DNA from: Mesostigma viride
Taxonomy: Eukaryota; Streptophyta; Mesostigmatophyceae; Mesostigmatales; Mesostigmataceae
DNA length: 64,000 nt
Assembly (NCBI GenBank): GCA_009746045.1
Contig: RPFO01001995.1
Location: forward strand, 1 to 64,000
Reading direction: 5' to 3'
The translations under genes and the position numbers were made by a program. Positions 12,661-24,543 of the stretch are shown here, in pieces; the stretch's first letter is position 1, and every line of letters starts with the position of its first letter. Under the pieces are notes generated by a model. The model was not told the DNA's origin. It searched no databases and worked only from the letters and a program-made list of their open reading frames with translations.

Positions 12661-14745
12661 TGGTGCGAGCTAATTAATAAATTAATTAATTAATTAATAT
12701 TAGGAACATAACTCCGTTGGGAGTATATGTAGCACATAGCCCTTGAGAATTAAGGGGCTTATTATGGCCTATAATACATTCTAAGCTACTTCCTGCAAGG
12801 GTACGTGGGAATGTAAACCGGACACTTGCTCTAGGTGCACCTGCAGCCCCATGATCGATCTATCAAGCTATGCCCAGCTATAAGGGGGAGCCTGTCATGG
12901 GGGGGAAGATCAGCATAGCTATTATACAAAAGCTAGAGCGTGGCATCTCAGCAGAGAGCAGCTCTTTGCATGGGCACAGCATTACAAGATAAAGCTAGGC
13001 ATCATCTGGAGGGTCGGGCGCATCATCATAGGCACACATGTACATGGCTAAATAATCCTCGTGCATCAGCTGGTATAGAGCCTGTAGGAGGCTTACATGT
13101 ACATGGTCACGGTCTAAGTATTCTACGTACACTACTGCTGACAGTATTCCGCCCTAAGCCGGGGCGGCTGGAGTCTCTGGGGCCGCGGTGGTCGAGGGGG
13201 TCGCGTGCCAGGGCTTGTGGCCGACGTAGATGGCCGCCCCCTTCCAGTACACCGGCTGGCCCACCTTGGTTTGCCGGAGCTGGAGGTAGGTCGGCCATAG
13301 CTCCCGTCGCCGTTGTTGTCGCGCCAGGGTCAAGTCGTCGCGTCCAAGGTGAAGGGAGTTTTCTCGAGCCGCTTGCGGCATCTGAGAAAAGAAATCTTGT
13401 CCGCTGGGCTCTTAAAGATAAGAAGAAGCGGGGGCGCCCCTGCCTTACCCCGCGCGCACCAAGAAGGCCCATGCGATCAAGGATTTTGCTCTCAAACGCA
13501 CGTGCAAGCTTCACGGAATTCTCACCTTAATTCCTCGATCCATGTCGAAGTTCTTGAGTATGACGTTAATTAAGGCTGCGCTTGGCGAGCTCGGCCTCCT
13601 CGCGGAGGTCGAGCTGCTGCTGCTGGAGCTGTGCTGCAACGGCGGAGGCATGGTGGTGGAGGTGGTGTGTTGCTTAATATGTCCGCCCAGGTTTGGGTGG
13701 GAGGAGCATCGCCAACCGGGCCAGCGAGGGCTGGCTTGGCGGCAATGTCCTTCACCGCCTGGGCGGTGAGGCAGGCCTGCGGTGTTTTGCAGGACCTCAA
13801 TGGCGATTGCATTGTCCTTGAGGCGCTGGTCGATGTCGCGGAGCTGGGCGATAATGGCGGCGGAGGAGGCCGGGGTGCATGGTGGCGGTGGAGGAGGCGA
13901 GGATCGAGGGTGGAGCTAGGTGGCGGTGGAGATCAGTGGAGAGGAGGGGGAGCTCGGCAGTCACTGATGCAGCGTGCTGCCCATGGCCGCCACATCTGCA
14001 GCGATGGGGGCCAGGTGCTGCTCGAGGGCCTCCTTAAGGAGTGAGCGGATGGAGGATTCGGTTAAGGTGGTGGTGAGGGGCTTGGGCCGGGGGGCGAAAG
14101 GTCCCCGATGGAGCGTCCAAGGATCCCTCGAGGGATTTTCCCTCGAGGGAAAAGAGAGCGAATTGCTGGAGGTGGGGGCGGCGGAGGATGGGGAAGGGGT
14201 CGAAAGCGGAGGCACGCCTCTGGTGAGGATCAAAGAGGCGACCTTAGATGAAGAGCTGCTTGCACAGTTCAAGAAGCGAGGCGTGCGATCCAAAGAACAC
14301 GCAGGCCAGGATGCGTTCCTCGGTAAACCTGTCAAAGAAGCCGGGCTGGCTGGCTTCGGCGACAAAGTCGAGCTCTACCTAGTTCGGCTCGATCGGCAGG
14401 GCGACTGCGCTTGGTACGTTCAGGCGACGCTGCTGGCGAGGCGGGCTCGGGGGGCTGGGCGACCACTAGAGCTTGGCTAGTGGCGCCGCTGCCTTCTGGG
14501 CCGGTGCATGGGCGAAGCTGCAGCCTGAGCTGCAGACGTATTTTCATTGCCGAGCGCAGCCGCCAGGCTGCGTTGTGTCGAAGAGCGTTTGCTCGTCATA
14601 TATTGCGTAATACTAAGCTTCTGAAAATTCATATCAGCATGTGCGTCGTAGCGAGCTAGACGCATCCATTGTGCATGATGTTCACGGCTAAATTCGGTGC
14701 TCAAACGTAAAAGTTATGAGCTCCGCCGCGTCGATCGGCCATGGC
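12661..14745 (-). mobile_element. Complete-looking ORF1-only LINE unit (M3): leader, ORF1, 3' UTR, hairpin, AATT tail
   Basis: Read on the minus strand: the conserved leader (14745-14605), then the ORF1 start MTSKRSSTQRSLAAALGNE near 14600. It continues through the Pro/Ala-rich and coiled-coil parts (LTAQAVKDIAA near 13740) and the RRM-like end (RLDPGATTTATGAMADLP in a shifted frame; PVYWKGAAIYVGHKPWHA near 13210). A ~450 base 3' region follows, with the terminal hairpin ACTCCCAACGGAGT near 12712-12725, then an AATT-rich tail. ORF1 contains frameshifts. No endonuclease or reverse transcriptase lies between ORF1 and the tail, so the unit resembles a half-L1. Within it, 14125-14155 has two TCCCTCGAGGGA palindromes. 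Confidence 0.6.
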
Positions 14746-16055
14746 TATCTCGTGGCATCTATGGGCTGAGTGCGAGCTACTTAAGTGCCCTACTAGCTGC
14801 AGGCGCCGCTGCTTAATTAAAAAAAATAATAATTATTATAACATGACTCCGTCATGGGAGATCGGTGCTTGTGATCTATATGCATGGCATGCCGAGGTAC
14901 AGGTCCTCATTGCGAACATGAGCAGCGTATCCTACATGGAAGATGGAGCGCAGCATGTACGTTGGTGACCGCGCCGTCCAGCTTTCTGGCTAGGTCAGCA
15001 GTGAGGGTCCGCGCGTCTCGGCCCCGTACGTAAGAACAGGAAGGACCAGAACCTTAATTAGACTCATGCTCCCGTTGGGGAGTCACGGAGCATAAACCCC
15101 GATGGATGGATGGATGGATGGACTGATGGGTGCAAACCTGACTGAGTCCTACCGGTCTATTCTATCTACAACAGCTATCTACAAAATCTAGCAACATGAA
15201 CTCTACCCTAGGGAACCTGCCTGGCGTGCTTCCCGTAGGTTTGCACACGCGGGCGCAATTCCCCACGGGAGGGGGCTCGTTGTCCTCTATGACCTGGGCC
15301 CACTTGGCCTTATCCATCATCTTGTTCCAAATCTAGGAGAGGCCTAGGCCCCCCATTGTCCTCTAGATACTAGCTGTTCTTTGAAGGTGCGGGCCTTGCG
15401 GCGTCTAGTAGCATCACGGGGCCCGGCCCACGTAAGGAGGTGCCGGCCAGGCTGAGCTGGGCGCAGTCCCGCGGGGGGGCCACGTGAGGTGTCTACCTGC
15501 ATGGTTGGTGCGAGCTAAGTGCCCTACTAGCTGCAGGCGCCGCTGACCAGTGATATATGACATGCCGAGGTACAGGTCCTCATTGCGAACATGAGCTGAG
15601 CATATCCTACTGTGAAAATGGATCGCAGCATGTTGGTGACCGCGCCGTCCAGCTTTCGACCAGAACCTTAAACAGGTCCTGTTTCTCTATCTTGCCCAAG
15701 GGCTTGCGCCACAGGGCTCGGTATTGGCGTAAAGCGTGCCAGGCGAAGAAGATATGGTGGTCCACATTGGCCTCGCAGCTGGGGAGGAGGCTGCCCAGCA
15801 ACTTGACGCGCTCCCGATACATGCAGGACTCGAGAGCCGTCAAGGAGATAGAGGGCGGGCGGTGGCTGAGTGAGCCCAATCGCCAGAGCCTCTGTCTTCT
15901 CGCTGACCTCAAGCCCTACTGCACGGGCCTCTATTGCCAGACAGTCAAGCCACGTCTGCACGTGCGCCAGTGCTCTTGAAGAGCTGGGTGGTGTTGTCTG
16001 CATAGATGATGTCTGCCAGCCGAATCTCCGGTAGGCATAGGTTGCGTGCAAGATT
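14746..16055 (-). mobile_element. Nested LINE-A ORF2 3' fragments (reverse transcriptase C-terminal part)
   Basis: Minus-strand pieces of a non-LTR reverse transcriptase downstream of its active-site loop. At 16040-15660: ADDTT-like context, WLDCLAIEARAVGLEVSEKT, PPPALYLLDGSRV, LLGSLLPSCEANVDHHI, WHALRQYRALWRKPLG. At 15050-14860: LTYGAET, DLARKLDGAVTN, YAAHVRNEDLYLGMP. A LINE-A 3' end lies between them (15055-15600): C-terminal TFKEQL region, GATG repeats, the CTCCCGTTGGGGAG hairpin and a short TTAATT tail. Frames are broken throughout, so this is degraded and nested. Confidence 0.65.
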
Positions 16056-16480
16056 AGCTCGAGGCCTTATACTTGATGCAGATGATAGATGTACAGGCAT
16101 AGTTGTCTCACTTCACATATTGACGTCTTGGGCCAAAGACGTCCACTATCTTAGTTGGGGGAATTCAGTACGTGCTCCGTGGTCCCCCAACAGGGACACG
16201 AGACTAAGTACTTATAATGTTACCTACCATGTGCATGGTCAGGGTCGATATGCTCCCACATTTCCCTGTCTACGAGGGCTGTCATCGCATACAAGCGCAT
16301 GCGCCTCCCTTTATTGCATGGTAAACGAAGCCATGCATGTGATCGAGACAACTATTCATGGGCGCATGGCGATGGAACCAACACCATGCATATAATAATT
16401 AATTAAACTCGTGCTCCCGTTGGGGAGTCACTGAGCATTAGTTAACCCCGACGGATTTGGATAGTAATGAGGATTTGTAC
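16056..16480. other. Unrecognised stretch ending in a LINE-A tail (minus)
   Basis: 16056-16385 contains no feature I can name. 16386-16440 is the AATT-type tail plus the CTCCCGTTGGGGAG hairpin of a LINE-A 3' end in minus orientation. Confidence 0.45.
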
Positions 16481-17012
16481 GCTGATTTGCCCTATGTTTC
16501 CCACATTATTAGGCACAGGCGCCTGGGCCTAGCCGGGCACCTGGCCCGCACAGATCAGGACATCAGGTAGACACATCAGATAGACTAGCTGGCACCAAGC
16601 CCGCCCAGCCTGGGCGATATGTCCTCACCTGGCGTGCCCCAGGCCGCGCGCGGCAGGGCCGCCACCCGTGGACTTTTCGTGATAGACTTGGCATGGACAT
16701 GTGCTACACTAGACGTGACGGGCTCACACCCGGGCAGCCTCCTGGTTTATCTGTAATATGGAGGCAAGATGGTACGCAAGGATAGATGGCAAGTAGTGAT
16801 GAAGGAGACCACCCCCAAGTCTGTGGGGGCTCTGCGTGTGACCGCGCGTATATGGCATTCATAGCGATTCGGGCCGAGGTGCCCACACCCCTGTAACTAG
16901 GACCTAGATAGCTTACACCGGCATCCATTCCATCCCATGTTCCCCTCCCACTGAGGACTTACGCTCATGCGACGCAGTCACGTGTCTATTAATTAATAAA
17001 TTAATTAACCCC
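16481..17012 (+). mobile_element. LINE-B ORF2 3' end with hairpin and AATT tail
   Basis: Plus-strand coding remnant: VSHIIRHRRLGLAGHLARTD, then RYVLTWRAP, PWTFRDRLGMDMCYTRRDGL, PPGLSVIW, DRWQVVMKETTPK. It is broken by frameshifts. The RRLGLAGHLARTD block is homologous to RRLQLVGHLARTN in LINE-A. The 3' UTR ends with CCCACTGAGGACTTACGCTC, a hairpin around GACGCAGTCACGTG, and TATTAATTAATAAATTAATT. A close copy lies at 35320-35780. Confidence 0.6.
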
Positions 17013-17043
17013 GATGGATGGATGGATGCATATATGTTGTCAT

Positions 17044-17251
17044 GCGCTGACTCGGGCCATGGCTGACATCATGCTCCGCCGTACGCGGGCTGATTTTGCG
17101 GTGCAGCAGGGCTATTAGGTTCCTCCCGTTAGGCGTTTCCATTGGTCTTATCGTAGTATAGAGCTTTGACATGGCTCTGTATATAGGTTTATAGCTGGGC
17201 GTTTGCTTTGGTTTGAGTGATTTCACTCTGCTGTAAGTAATTATATTTTTA
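17044..17251 (+). mobile_element. 5'-truncated LINE-D copy with target-site duplication
   Basis: Encodes only the last residues (LTRAMADIMLRRTRADFAVQ, then QGY stop) plus the LINE-D 3' UTR ending CTGTAAGTAATTATATTTTT. It is flanked by a perfect 14 bp duplication, ATATATGTTGTCAT, at 17030-17043 and 17252-17265. Confidence 0.8.
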
Positions 17252-17265
17252 ATATATGTTGTCAT

Positions 17266-17412
17266 ATTTGTTGTATCAAGGAGACAACCAGCGCAGGCCG
17301 GCCAGAAATCGGGAGAATCCGGACCATGGTATAGCTCGAGCCTGCCGTTATCTTGTCCGCGTGTTCGAGTCGTTCAGGATGATGAAGATGAATGGTGATG
17401 GAAATGTGTAGC
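17266..17412 (+). repeat. Dispersed repeat E, 5' part
   Basis: Matches the minus strand of 56700-56855 (ATCAAGGAGACAACCAGCGC to ATGGAAATGTGTAGCC). Another part of the same family occurs at 29989-30207 and 55785-56000. No coding capacity is recognised. Confidence 0.6.
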
Positions 17413-17490
17413 CTTAATTAATTAATTAATTAGGAGCATAACTTCGCTGGGAGTATCTGTAGCACACAGCCCAGAGAAGGGGCATATGGC
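17413..17490 (-). repeat. ORF1-unit tail, left half of the site split by chromovirus copy 1
   Basis: Minus-oriented ORF1-unit 3' end: AATT tail, hairpin ACTCCCAGCGAAGT and GGGCATATGGC, continuing at 26911-27080 after the chromovirus. The last five bases, ATGGC (17486-17490), are repeated at 26911-26915. Confidence 0.75.
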
Positions 17491-18193
17491 TGTAACAACC
17501 AAATGTTACATCCAAAGTTTTCCTACTGATGAATCTTATTATGAGTTCTTTAGGACAATTATTTGAGAAGTTAGGAGGCTTCGACGTCTGATAGATATTG
17601 GGCCTGCTGAGATCTGTCGAATCTATTGTTCTACCCTCATTGGTCGTGGCCTGATCCACGTAGGGTACTTTGCATGGTGTTGTTTAGTCAGTCATAGATT
17701 CTCTGCAGTACCGTTGTACCTGGTGGATTTGGTTCCAGGTCATTGAGATTTCGTATGTGCTGGCTTTGTGTTGTGTGGAGGATTCGGAGGCTAAGATCTT
17801 ATCTTGAGTGATCCTCACTTTTGATTGGTCCTTCCGGGTTAGGGTTGGATGGATGCTGCGTGCACGATGACTTTTATCCTGTTTGGGGCGGCCGTGCATG
17901 TGTGCGTACGTGAGAGCTAAAGCTATGGTGTAATTCAAGGGTTTCCTTGTTTCATCAATCAAACAACCCTTGCCAAAAGTCAACTATAACTTCAACAGAT
18001 AGTCGACTTGGATATAACTTGTCTGTTGTGTCTAACAAGGGTGGGGACTCATTCCCTTAACTGTTGAAGATCCATCTTCATTGCTTCTCTGGACGTGAAG
18101 TTATCTGTCGCGACTCCAACCCAGGTATAAAGATCTTTTCACGCTAATGTTGATACTGAGGCTGTTGCAAACACAACATTTTTAGTCGTTACA
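17491..18193 (+). repeat. 5' LTR of chromovirus copy 1
   Basis: 703 bases starting TGTAACAACC and ending AGTCGTTACA, so the ends are TGTAAC...GTTACA. Nearly identical to 26204-26910 and to the two LTRs of copy 2 (46822-47524 and 59939-60641, inverted). Confidence 0.95.
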
Positions 18194-18194
18194 T

Positions 18195-18206
18195 TGGTAT
18201 CGGAGG
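18195..18206 (+). promoter_or_regulatory. Primer-binding site
   Basis: TGGTATCGGAGG starts two bases after the 5' LTR. It resembles the initiator tRNA-Met primer site TGGTATCAGAGC (10 of 12 bases). The same sequence is next to the 5' LTR of copy 2, near 59926-59937 on the minus strand. Confidence 0.7.
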
Positions 18207-18412
18207 TTTCTACCTAGGTGTTGGTTGTCTTGACAGTATTAGTTCACGATTAACAATGGAATTCTTGCCAGACCCAGAGAGGGTACGTTATGCTGTGTAT
18301 TCGGACAGTTCTTAAGAGTGTGACTCATCCTTATGTGACAGTCTTGCTCTGAGAACTGCCTTGAGCCCATAAGTCTCTAACGTTCCCCAGTCCGGCATGC
18401 GCGACCCATGGA

Positions 18413-20159
18413 GTGATGAGTAACCCGGAGACACAACCACCGTTATCAAGTAAGAGAGTTGAAGATGCAACCACATCTTTAGCAGCTCAACGGACGACCG
18501 GTGATGAAAGGGTTTCATCATCTACTCCCAGACGTCAACTATTTGGAGATACCACCTTAATGTCTGCTTCCCGCAGATATTCGCTGTCGGTCGGCCCAAA
18601 GTTCTCCATCTTGCCCCTCGGTGTGCAACCAGGCGAGCCCTCCCTGCGTGGCATTGGTAGAGGTGGACCACGGTTCTCCAACGTGGGGACACGCGTTCGC
18701 CAGCACCCGAATACGGTTCGGCTATTCGTTTTGGCTACAACACGGTGCCGGGGCGAGACGGCACTCGGCTAGCGGCTGACGAGCTGACAGCGGAGAAAAT
18801 TCGATTACAACATGAACGTGAGGAAGCTGCGAGAGCTAGAAGTGTGGCGGAAGCGCTGGAGAAGAGTGTGGGTAGGACTATTGCGCGTGTGCAGCAACTT
18901 GAGTCGCAAGGGCAGGCGGGCGATGGAGAGTCTGTTTTCGTGGATCAACCGTCTCCAACACTGGGTATACGAAGGGTATATGCGGTTGACGCTCCTTTTG
19001 TTGATGAAGGGACAGATGCACAGGGGCATGAGCCTCCACGGCTCTCGGTGGCTGCGACATTGCCGGAGAGTCAGAATGCACCACACGCCCCAGTGATGGA
19101 GCTCACGTCTTTGTATCCTCGTACTGTTCCTTTTCCCAAGGTGGAGTCGGTAGACAAGCTATCGCTGACCAACCTTACCCATCGCAGCTTCGACCATTTC
19201 TCCACCAAGTTTCAGGATGTCTTCGCTATCCACTTCGCCAACTACGGGCCCAAGGCAGAGGAACGTCTCACGATGGACATCCAGAAGAGAATGGTTAGGC
19301 AGCGGATGAGCGACAGTGCCAGCGACCGTTTTGATGAGTTTTTGCGTTCTGTGGCTGGACGTGCGTGTACCGACCTCCCCTCTCTCCTATTGGGCTTTCG
19401 CCGGTTTCTGTTACCCCAGGATCAGCTTCGCATGGATCGGGACGCACTGGCTAACTGTACGCAGGCTGGTTTGACGCTGCCACAGTTCGTGGAGCAATTC
19501 ACCAACCTTAGAGCCAAGATTCCCCAATGCTCTGACGCAGAGGCGCTTCACAGACTACTGCATGGCATGGCTCCACACGTGCGACTGGATGTGGACAAGC
19601 ACTTCTCCCAGTTCGACTACGTGGACTGGCAATGGGACAAGGTGTTGTCTTATGTGCTCACCCTTGTCGTGTGCCTGCTTTTTCTGTCAAGTGGGAGCCT
19701 GTGGCCACGCCAGTGCCACCCATCAAGAAGTCCCTGAACCAGCTGGATGACCTCCTGGGGGAGCTCAATGCTTGGATCCCACCCAGGGTAACTGTTTTAT
19801 CTGCAACCAGCCAGGTCACTTTGCACGGGACTGCCCTAGACGGGACCAGTTTCCCCCTGCCACGAGAGGACCTTTTGGCGCCCTGCCATCTCCCAGGCCA
19901 CCCAACCTTCCTCCTGGCGTTCCTGCTGGCGATCACCGGATGCAGCCAGGGTTCCAGCCCAACTTCCAGCCCTCTGGGAGGTTCCAGTCCCGCGCTCGGC
20001 CCTTCAGCAGACAGGATAAGCGTAGGATGGTGAACGCTCTCATGCAGCTGCTGGCAGATGAGGAGGATGGGGGGACGAGGATGAGCCTCCAGCACCACCT
20101 GAGCAGCTTCCACCATCGGGCAGTGGAGCATCCCAGACCCACCTGAGTCAAAAAACTAG
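18413..20159 (+). pseudogene. gag: gag of chromovirus copy 1 (frame broken)
   Basis: Structural protein of the retrotransposon particle. It begins MMSNPETQPPLSSKR. The central part is a capsid-like gag domain (LSLTNLTHRSFDHFSTKF, LRMDRDALANCTQAGLTLPQ). A CCHC zinc knuckle, CFICNQPGHFARDC, lies near 19793-19834. The C-terminal tail is Pro/Arg-rich and then acidic. Relative to copy 2 there are one-base deletions near 18683, 19663, 19772 and 20072, so the frame is split into four pieces here. The gag stop is TAG at 20157-20159, directly after the slippery heptamer. Confidence 0.85.
20150..20156 (+). promoter_or_regulatory. Candidate -1 frameshift heptamer A AAA AAC between gag and pol
   Basis: In the gag frame the codons are TCA AAA AAC TAG. 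This is the canonical X XXY YYZ arrangement with the stop immediately after. After a -1 slip the frame is open (KKLVGSPGHPSV) into the pol ATG at 20186. A possible stem pairs CAGGTC (20169-20174) with GACCTG (20198-20203). The same heptamer and stop exist in copy 2 at about 53564-53573 on the minus strand. Confidence 0.7.
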
Positions 20160-23100
20160 TTGGGTCCCCAGGTCATCCTTCTGTCATGGCCAGGTCTGAC
20201 CTGCCTGCTGTTGACGTTAGGCCAGTGAACACTGTGGGTGCTTCTGACCCTGCTGTCCCTGTGGGTCCTCCTGTACCAGGTCACTTACTCAAGTTTCAGG
20301 CTAGGCTCCTCAACGTGCCAGTCCCTTGGCTCAGCCAGCTTGCTTGTTTATGATTGATTCTGGTGCTGGCAGTAATTATATTGCTGCATCCTTGGTGCAG
20401 GAGTTGAAGTTGCCTGTGTTGGCCCACCCCACACCTGTCATGGTGCAGTATTCTGATGGCAGGAGAAGCTGCTCACCTGGCTATGTGCAGCTCATCTTCC
20501 AAGTTTGTTCATCCCAGACTTTGGAAGTGACAGCAGATGTCATTCCCCTCACGGCAGCAGATGTGATTTTGGGGATCCCATGGTTGTCTGACACCAATCC
20601 TGCTATTTCTTGGCCTGACAGGGTGGTCCAGTTCAAGGATGGGACAGTGTGGGATGCTACCTGTGTGTTGCCAGGGGGGAGAAGAACAGCCACTGAGTGC
20701 TGTTCCACACAGACAGCTGTCAATGATGGCAAGGGAGGGGAAGCAGGTGCGAAAGGGGTGGATCAAGAGCCGACTTTGGAGGAGAAACGGGCTGCCCTAC
20801 TGAAGCATGTGTGGTCTGCCAAGCATACTCTGTCTTATTTGGCCACCTATCCAGTGGAACACATCTTTTTCCTGCATTTGGTGCCTAATGAACCTGAGTC
20901 TGCTAGTGGTCATTCTGTCAATGCTGTCAGTTCTACTGTCACCACTGAGCAACAACAGCAGCATGATGCCTTGTTGGACAGGTATGGAGCCATCTTTGAG
21001 GACAAGATGCCCCAGTATCCTCCTGAGGGACCCATCACACATGTCATCAAGTTGGTAGAGGGTGCTCGTCCTCCTTTTGTGCCTATGTACAGGATGGGCC
21101 CTGCAGAGATGGCAGAGCTGAAGACCATACTTATTGGCCTGTTGGAGGCTGGTCTGATCCTCCCAGCTAACAGTCCTTTCAGTTCTGGGTGTTTGCTTGT
21201 ACCCAAGCATGATGGGGGGTGGAGGTTGTGCATTGACCTGAGGGGACTGAACAAGGTGACTGTCAAGTCCAGGTACCCTCTGCCCAGAATTGATGAGTTG
21301 CTGGAGAGGACTGCAGGAGCTGCCTTCTTTACCAAGTTTGACCTCAGGCATGCTTTCTGGCAGATCAGGGTGGCTACTGAGGACATCCCCAAGACGGCCT
21401 TTTCTACCCATGGGGACAGTTCCAGTGGACAGTAATGCCCATGGGTGCCTCTAACAGTCCTGCCACTATGCAGATGTTTGTCAATGCCATCTTTGGCCAC
21501 CTGACTGGAAATGCCCTGCCCCAGATCTCACCTGACCTTCGCAACCCCAGGTTCAAGGACATTGCCCACTTGTGTGACACTACCAGGGTGGTCTTCAGGA
21601 CTTGTGTGGTCGTCTACCTGGACGACATTCTGGTACACTCTCGTACCTTCAGGGAGCACCTGGAGAACGTGGAGGAGGTCCTTAAGGTGATCCATCAGTA
21701 TCATCTGTCGGTGAAGAGGTCCAAGGTGGAGTGGGGCCAAGAGGTGAAGTTTCTGGGCTACCAGCTGAGCGCTGCAGGTATGACTCCTGAGGCCAGCAAG
21801 GTCTCTGCTGTTTTGGAGTGGCCTGTGTTGAAGTCAGCTCAGGATGTCAGATCCTTTCTGGGCCTGGTGGGCTGGTACCGACGGTTCATCCCTGACATGG
21901 CGGCCATCTCTGGTCCCCTGTTAGCCCTGCTCAAGAAGGATGTTCCCTTTGAGTGGACTGCAGCATGCCAGCAAGCTTTTGATGTGTTGAAGCAGAAGCT
22001 TACCACTGCTCCCTTGTTGGTGGGCCCCAACCCAGACTTGCCATACCAGGTTAGGTCTGATGCCTCACAGGGTGCTATTGGTGCAGTACTAATGCAAGAT
22101 CATGGTAAGGGCCCTCAACCAGTGGAATACATGTCCAGGAGTATGACGTCTGCAGAACGTAACTACCCTGTTCATGAGCAGAGCTGCTGGGATTGGTGGT
22201 GGCCTGTCACAAGTGGGAACACCTACTGAAGGGGGCCAGTTTTCTGTGGCCAGCAGCGCCAGGATGGGCAGGGCAACGAGTCTATTACCCTGATGACTGA
22301 CCACAGGCCCTTGGTACATGTGTTGGAACAGACCCGGATGAGTAAGAGGATGGCTGGATGGATGGAGTTCCTGGGGGGGTTTGGACCTTTCTCTGTGAGG
22401 TACATTCCTGGTACGCAGAATGTGGTGCCTGACGCCCTGTCCAGGAGGAGGGATTTGATGGGAAGTTTTCATGAGGACTTGGACATCTGTGCTGCCCTGA
22501 TTTCTGTGGTAGAGTGTGGAGCCTTGACTAGAGCTCAGGCCAACAACCAGAAGGTTTCTCAACTGTTGACACCACCTGTAGGGAATAACGGTGGTCCCGT
22601 GATGCTCATCGACCAGGGCTCTGTCCCAGAGTTGACAGGCGTCCAGGAGGGTGTCCAGTCACTGTCTGACAGTCTTAGGAGAAGTCCTGAAGGTGTGGTG
22701 CCCACTCCCACAGTGCAGCCAGGTGAGGGAGGCCCTGCTAGGCGCAGCAGAGGTAGGCCCAGGAAGTGGGTCATGGACCCTGTGTTGGTAGGCCGGTCCA
22801 AGGTGTTGGCCTCTCAGGTGATGGCAAGGTCAAAAGGGCCTATAGCTACTACTGTCTCATCCAAGCAGTTGGTGGCTAGCCCTGGGCAGGAAGAGGAGAT
22901 GCAGATGCAGCCCCTGGGACCTGACAAGGACCTGGTGTTGCCTAATCCTTTAAATATTTCCCTGCTGGACGTCATCAAGGCCTTCACCAAGACGGAGGAC
23001 ATGGCTACTGCAGCTATCCAGAGGGGCAACTTTGGCAATAGACCTGTAGAATACTGGGAGGGCGTTCTGTATGTTCACACTCATGATGCAGAGCACACGG

Positions 23101-24516
23101 TGACTAGAAAAGTGTATGTGCCTGAGATGGCCATTCCCACAGTGTTACATTGTTTCCATGACGATGTGACTGCGTGTCATCCTGGTTATGCTAAGCTACT
23201 TCATGAGGTGCAGCAGAGGTTTTGGTGGCCTGGCCTTTATCAGGATGTTAAGGCCTATGTGGATTCCTGTGACTCCTGCCAGAGAAATAAGGTCAGGAAC
23301 CAAGCCACGCCCATCTTTCCCATGGCTATGCCCATTCCCCTGCGCCCTTGGATCAGTGTGACTATGGATTTTATCTGTGGTCTTCCCATGTCAGATGGTG
23401 GCAATGACAGGATCCTTGTGGTCATGGACAGGCTTCCAGGATGTGCCATCTGATTCCTTGCAATACTCATCTCACCGCTGCACAGTGTGTGGATTTGTTT
23501 ATGAAGGAGATCTACCGTCTGCACGGCATGCCTAGAGTGATCATCACTGATCAGGACCCCCTTTGGCTGTCAGGGTTTTGGAAGTCATTCTTTGACATCC
23601 TAGACACTAAGCTGGCATTCGGTGTGGCATACAGGTGTGCCAGTACTGGGGCGGTGGAGAGGATGAACAGAATTGTCAGGGAGTGTCAAAAGCACTATTG
23701 TACCACGACAACAAGGACTGGGACAAGAAGATACCTTTCATAGAGTTCGCAATCAACAACTCTCCTCTGGCTCCTCACCAGATGTCCCCCTTCGTGATCT
23801 GCAATGGCCAGTGTCCCTTGACACCATTCGACTTGGAACTGCCTGACAGAGACGCTGAAGGCCCTTTCCAGCGACGTCTTGGTTCAGTCCAGCAGTTGTT
23901 GGCTTCCTTCCAGGAGGCTCACAGCATTGTGGCTACCCAGCTGTTGAGGACACAGGACAAGTACCTGACTAACGCCTGGCAGCAAACGGTGGCCAGTCAT
24001 TCCTTTGTAGCTCCTGGGGACTTGGTGTTGTTGGAAGCCAACAGAGTGCTGCCTGAGAAGGAGCAATGCAGGAAACTGCAACCACTCTGGTTGGGTCCTT
24101 ACCCAGTGTTGGCAACCTTCCACTATGGTACAGTGGTCCAGGTCCAAGTGCCTTCTCACTGGAAGCTCAGGAATAATATTTTTCACCTAGCCCAGCTGAA
24201 GCTGTACAGGCGCAACACCTTACCAGGCAGATTGTCTGCCCCTTTGCCTTATGAATTGGATTCTGAGGGGGAGAAGATCTATGAAGTGGAGCGGTTGTTG
24301 GCTCACAGGGTGAAGGGGAAAGGTCGTACCAAACAGTTGCAGTTTAAGGTACACTGGAAGGGAGAGCTAGAGGTGACTGCTACGTGGCTGTGGTTGTCTG
24401 ATCTCACCAACAGTCACTCTGCTGTACTAGAGTATTGTCAGCGTCATGGTATCACCTTGCCTGAGTGGTATGTCATGGGCTCTGAGCGGTGTGCTCCCCT
24501 TCATAGCTCCCAGTGA
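20160..24516 (+). pseudogene. pol: pol of chromovirus copy 1: PR, RT, RNase H, integrase, chromodomain (frame broken)
   Basis: Order of domains: aspartic protease (MIDSGAGSNYI near 20350); reverse transcriptase (CIDLRGLNKV near 21230, YLDDI near 21614); RNase H (RSDASQGAIGAVL near 22056; TDHRPLVHVLEQ near 22297); integrase zinc region (H-H near 23158-23177, CDSCQRNK near 23268); integrase core (VVMDRL, IITDQDPLW near 23550); and a C-terminal chromodomain (YEVERLLAHRVKG...KVHWKGE near 24280-24370). PR-RT-RH-IN order plus chromodomain defines a chromovirus. One-base deletions break the frame near 20325, 21411, 22180, 22258, 23431 and 23702. The stop is at 24514-24516. Confidence 0.9.
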
Positions 24517-24543
24517 GCACTGCTAACACCTCTTTTTGGTGTT

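Noticed and set aside
20797..21500. Long minus-strand ORFs antisense to pol (and their mirror in copy 2)
   Set aside because: Complementary-frame shadows of reverse transcriptase with no recognisable protein features.
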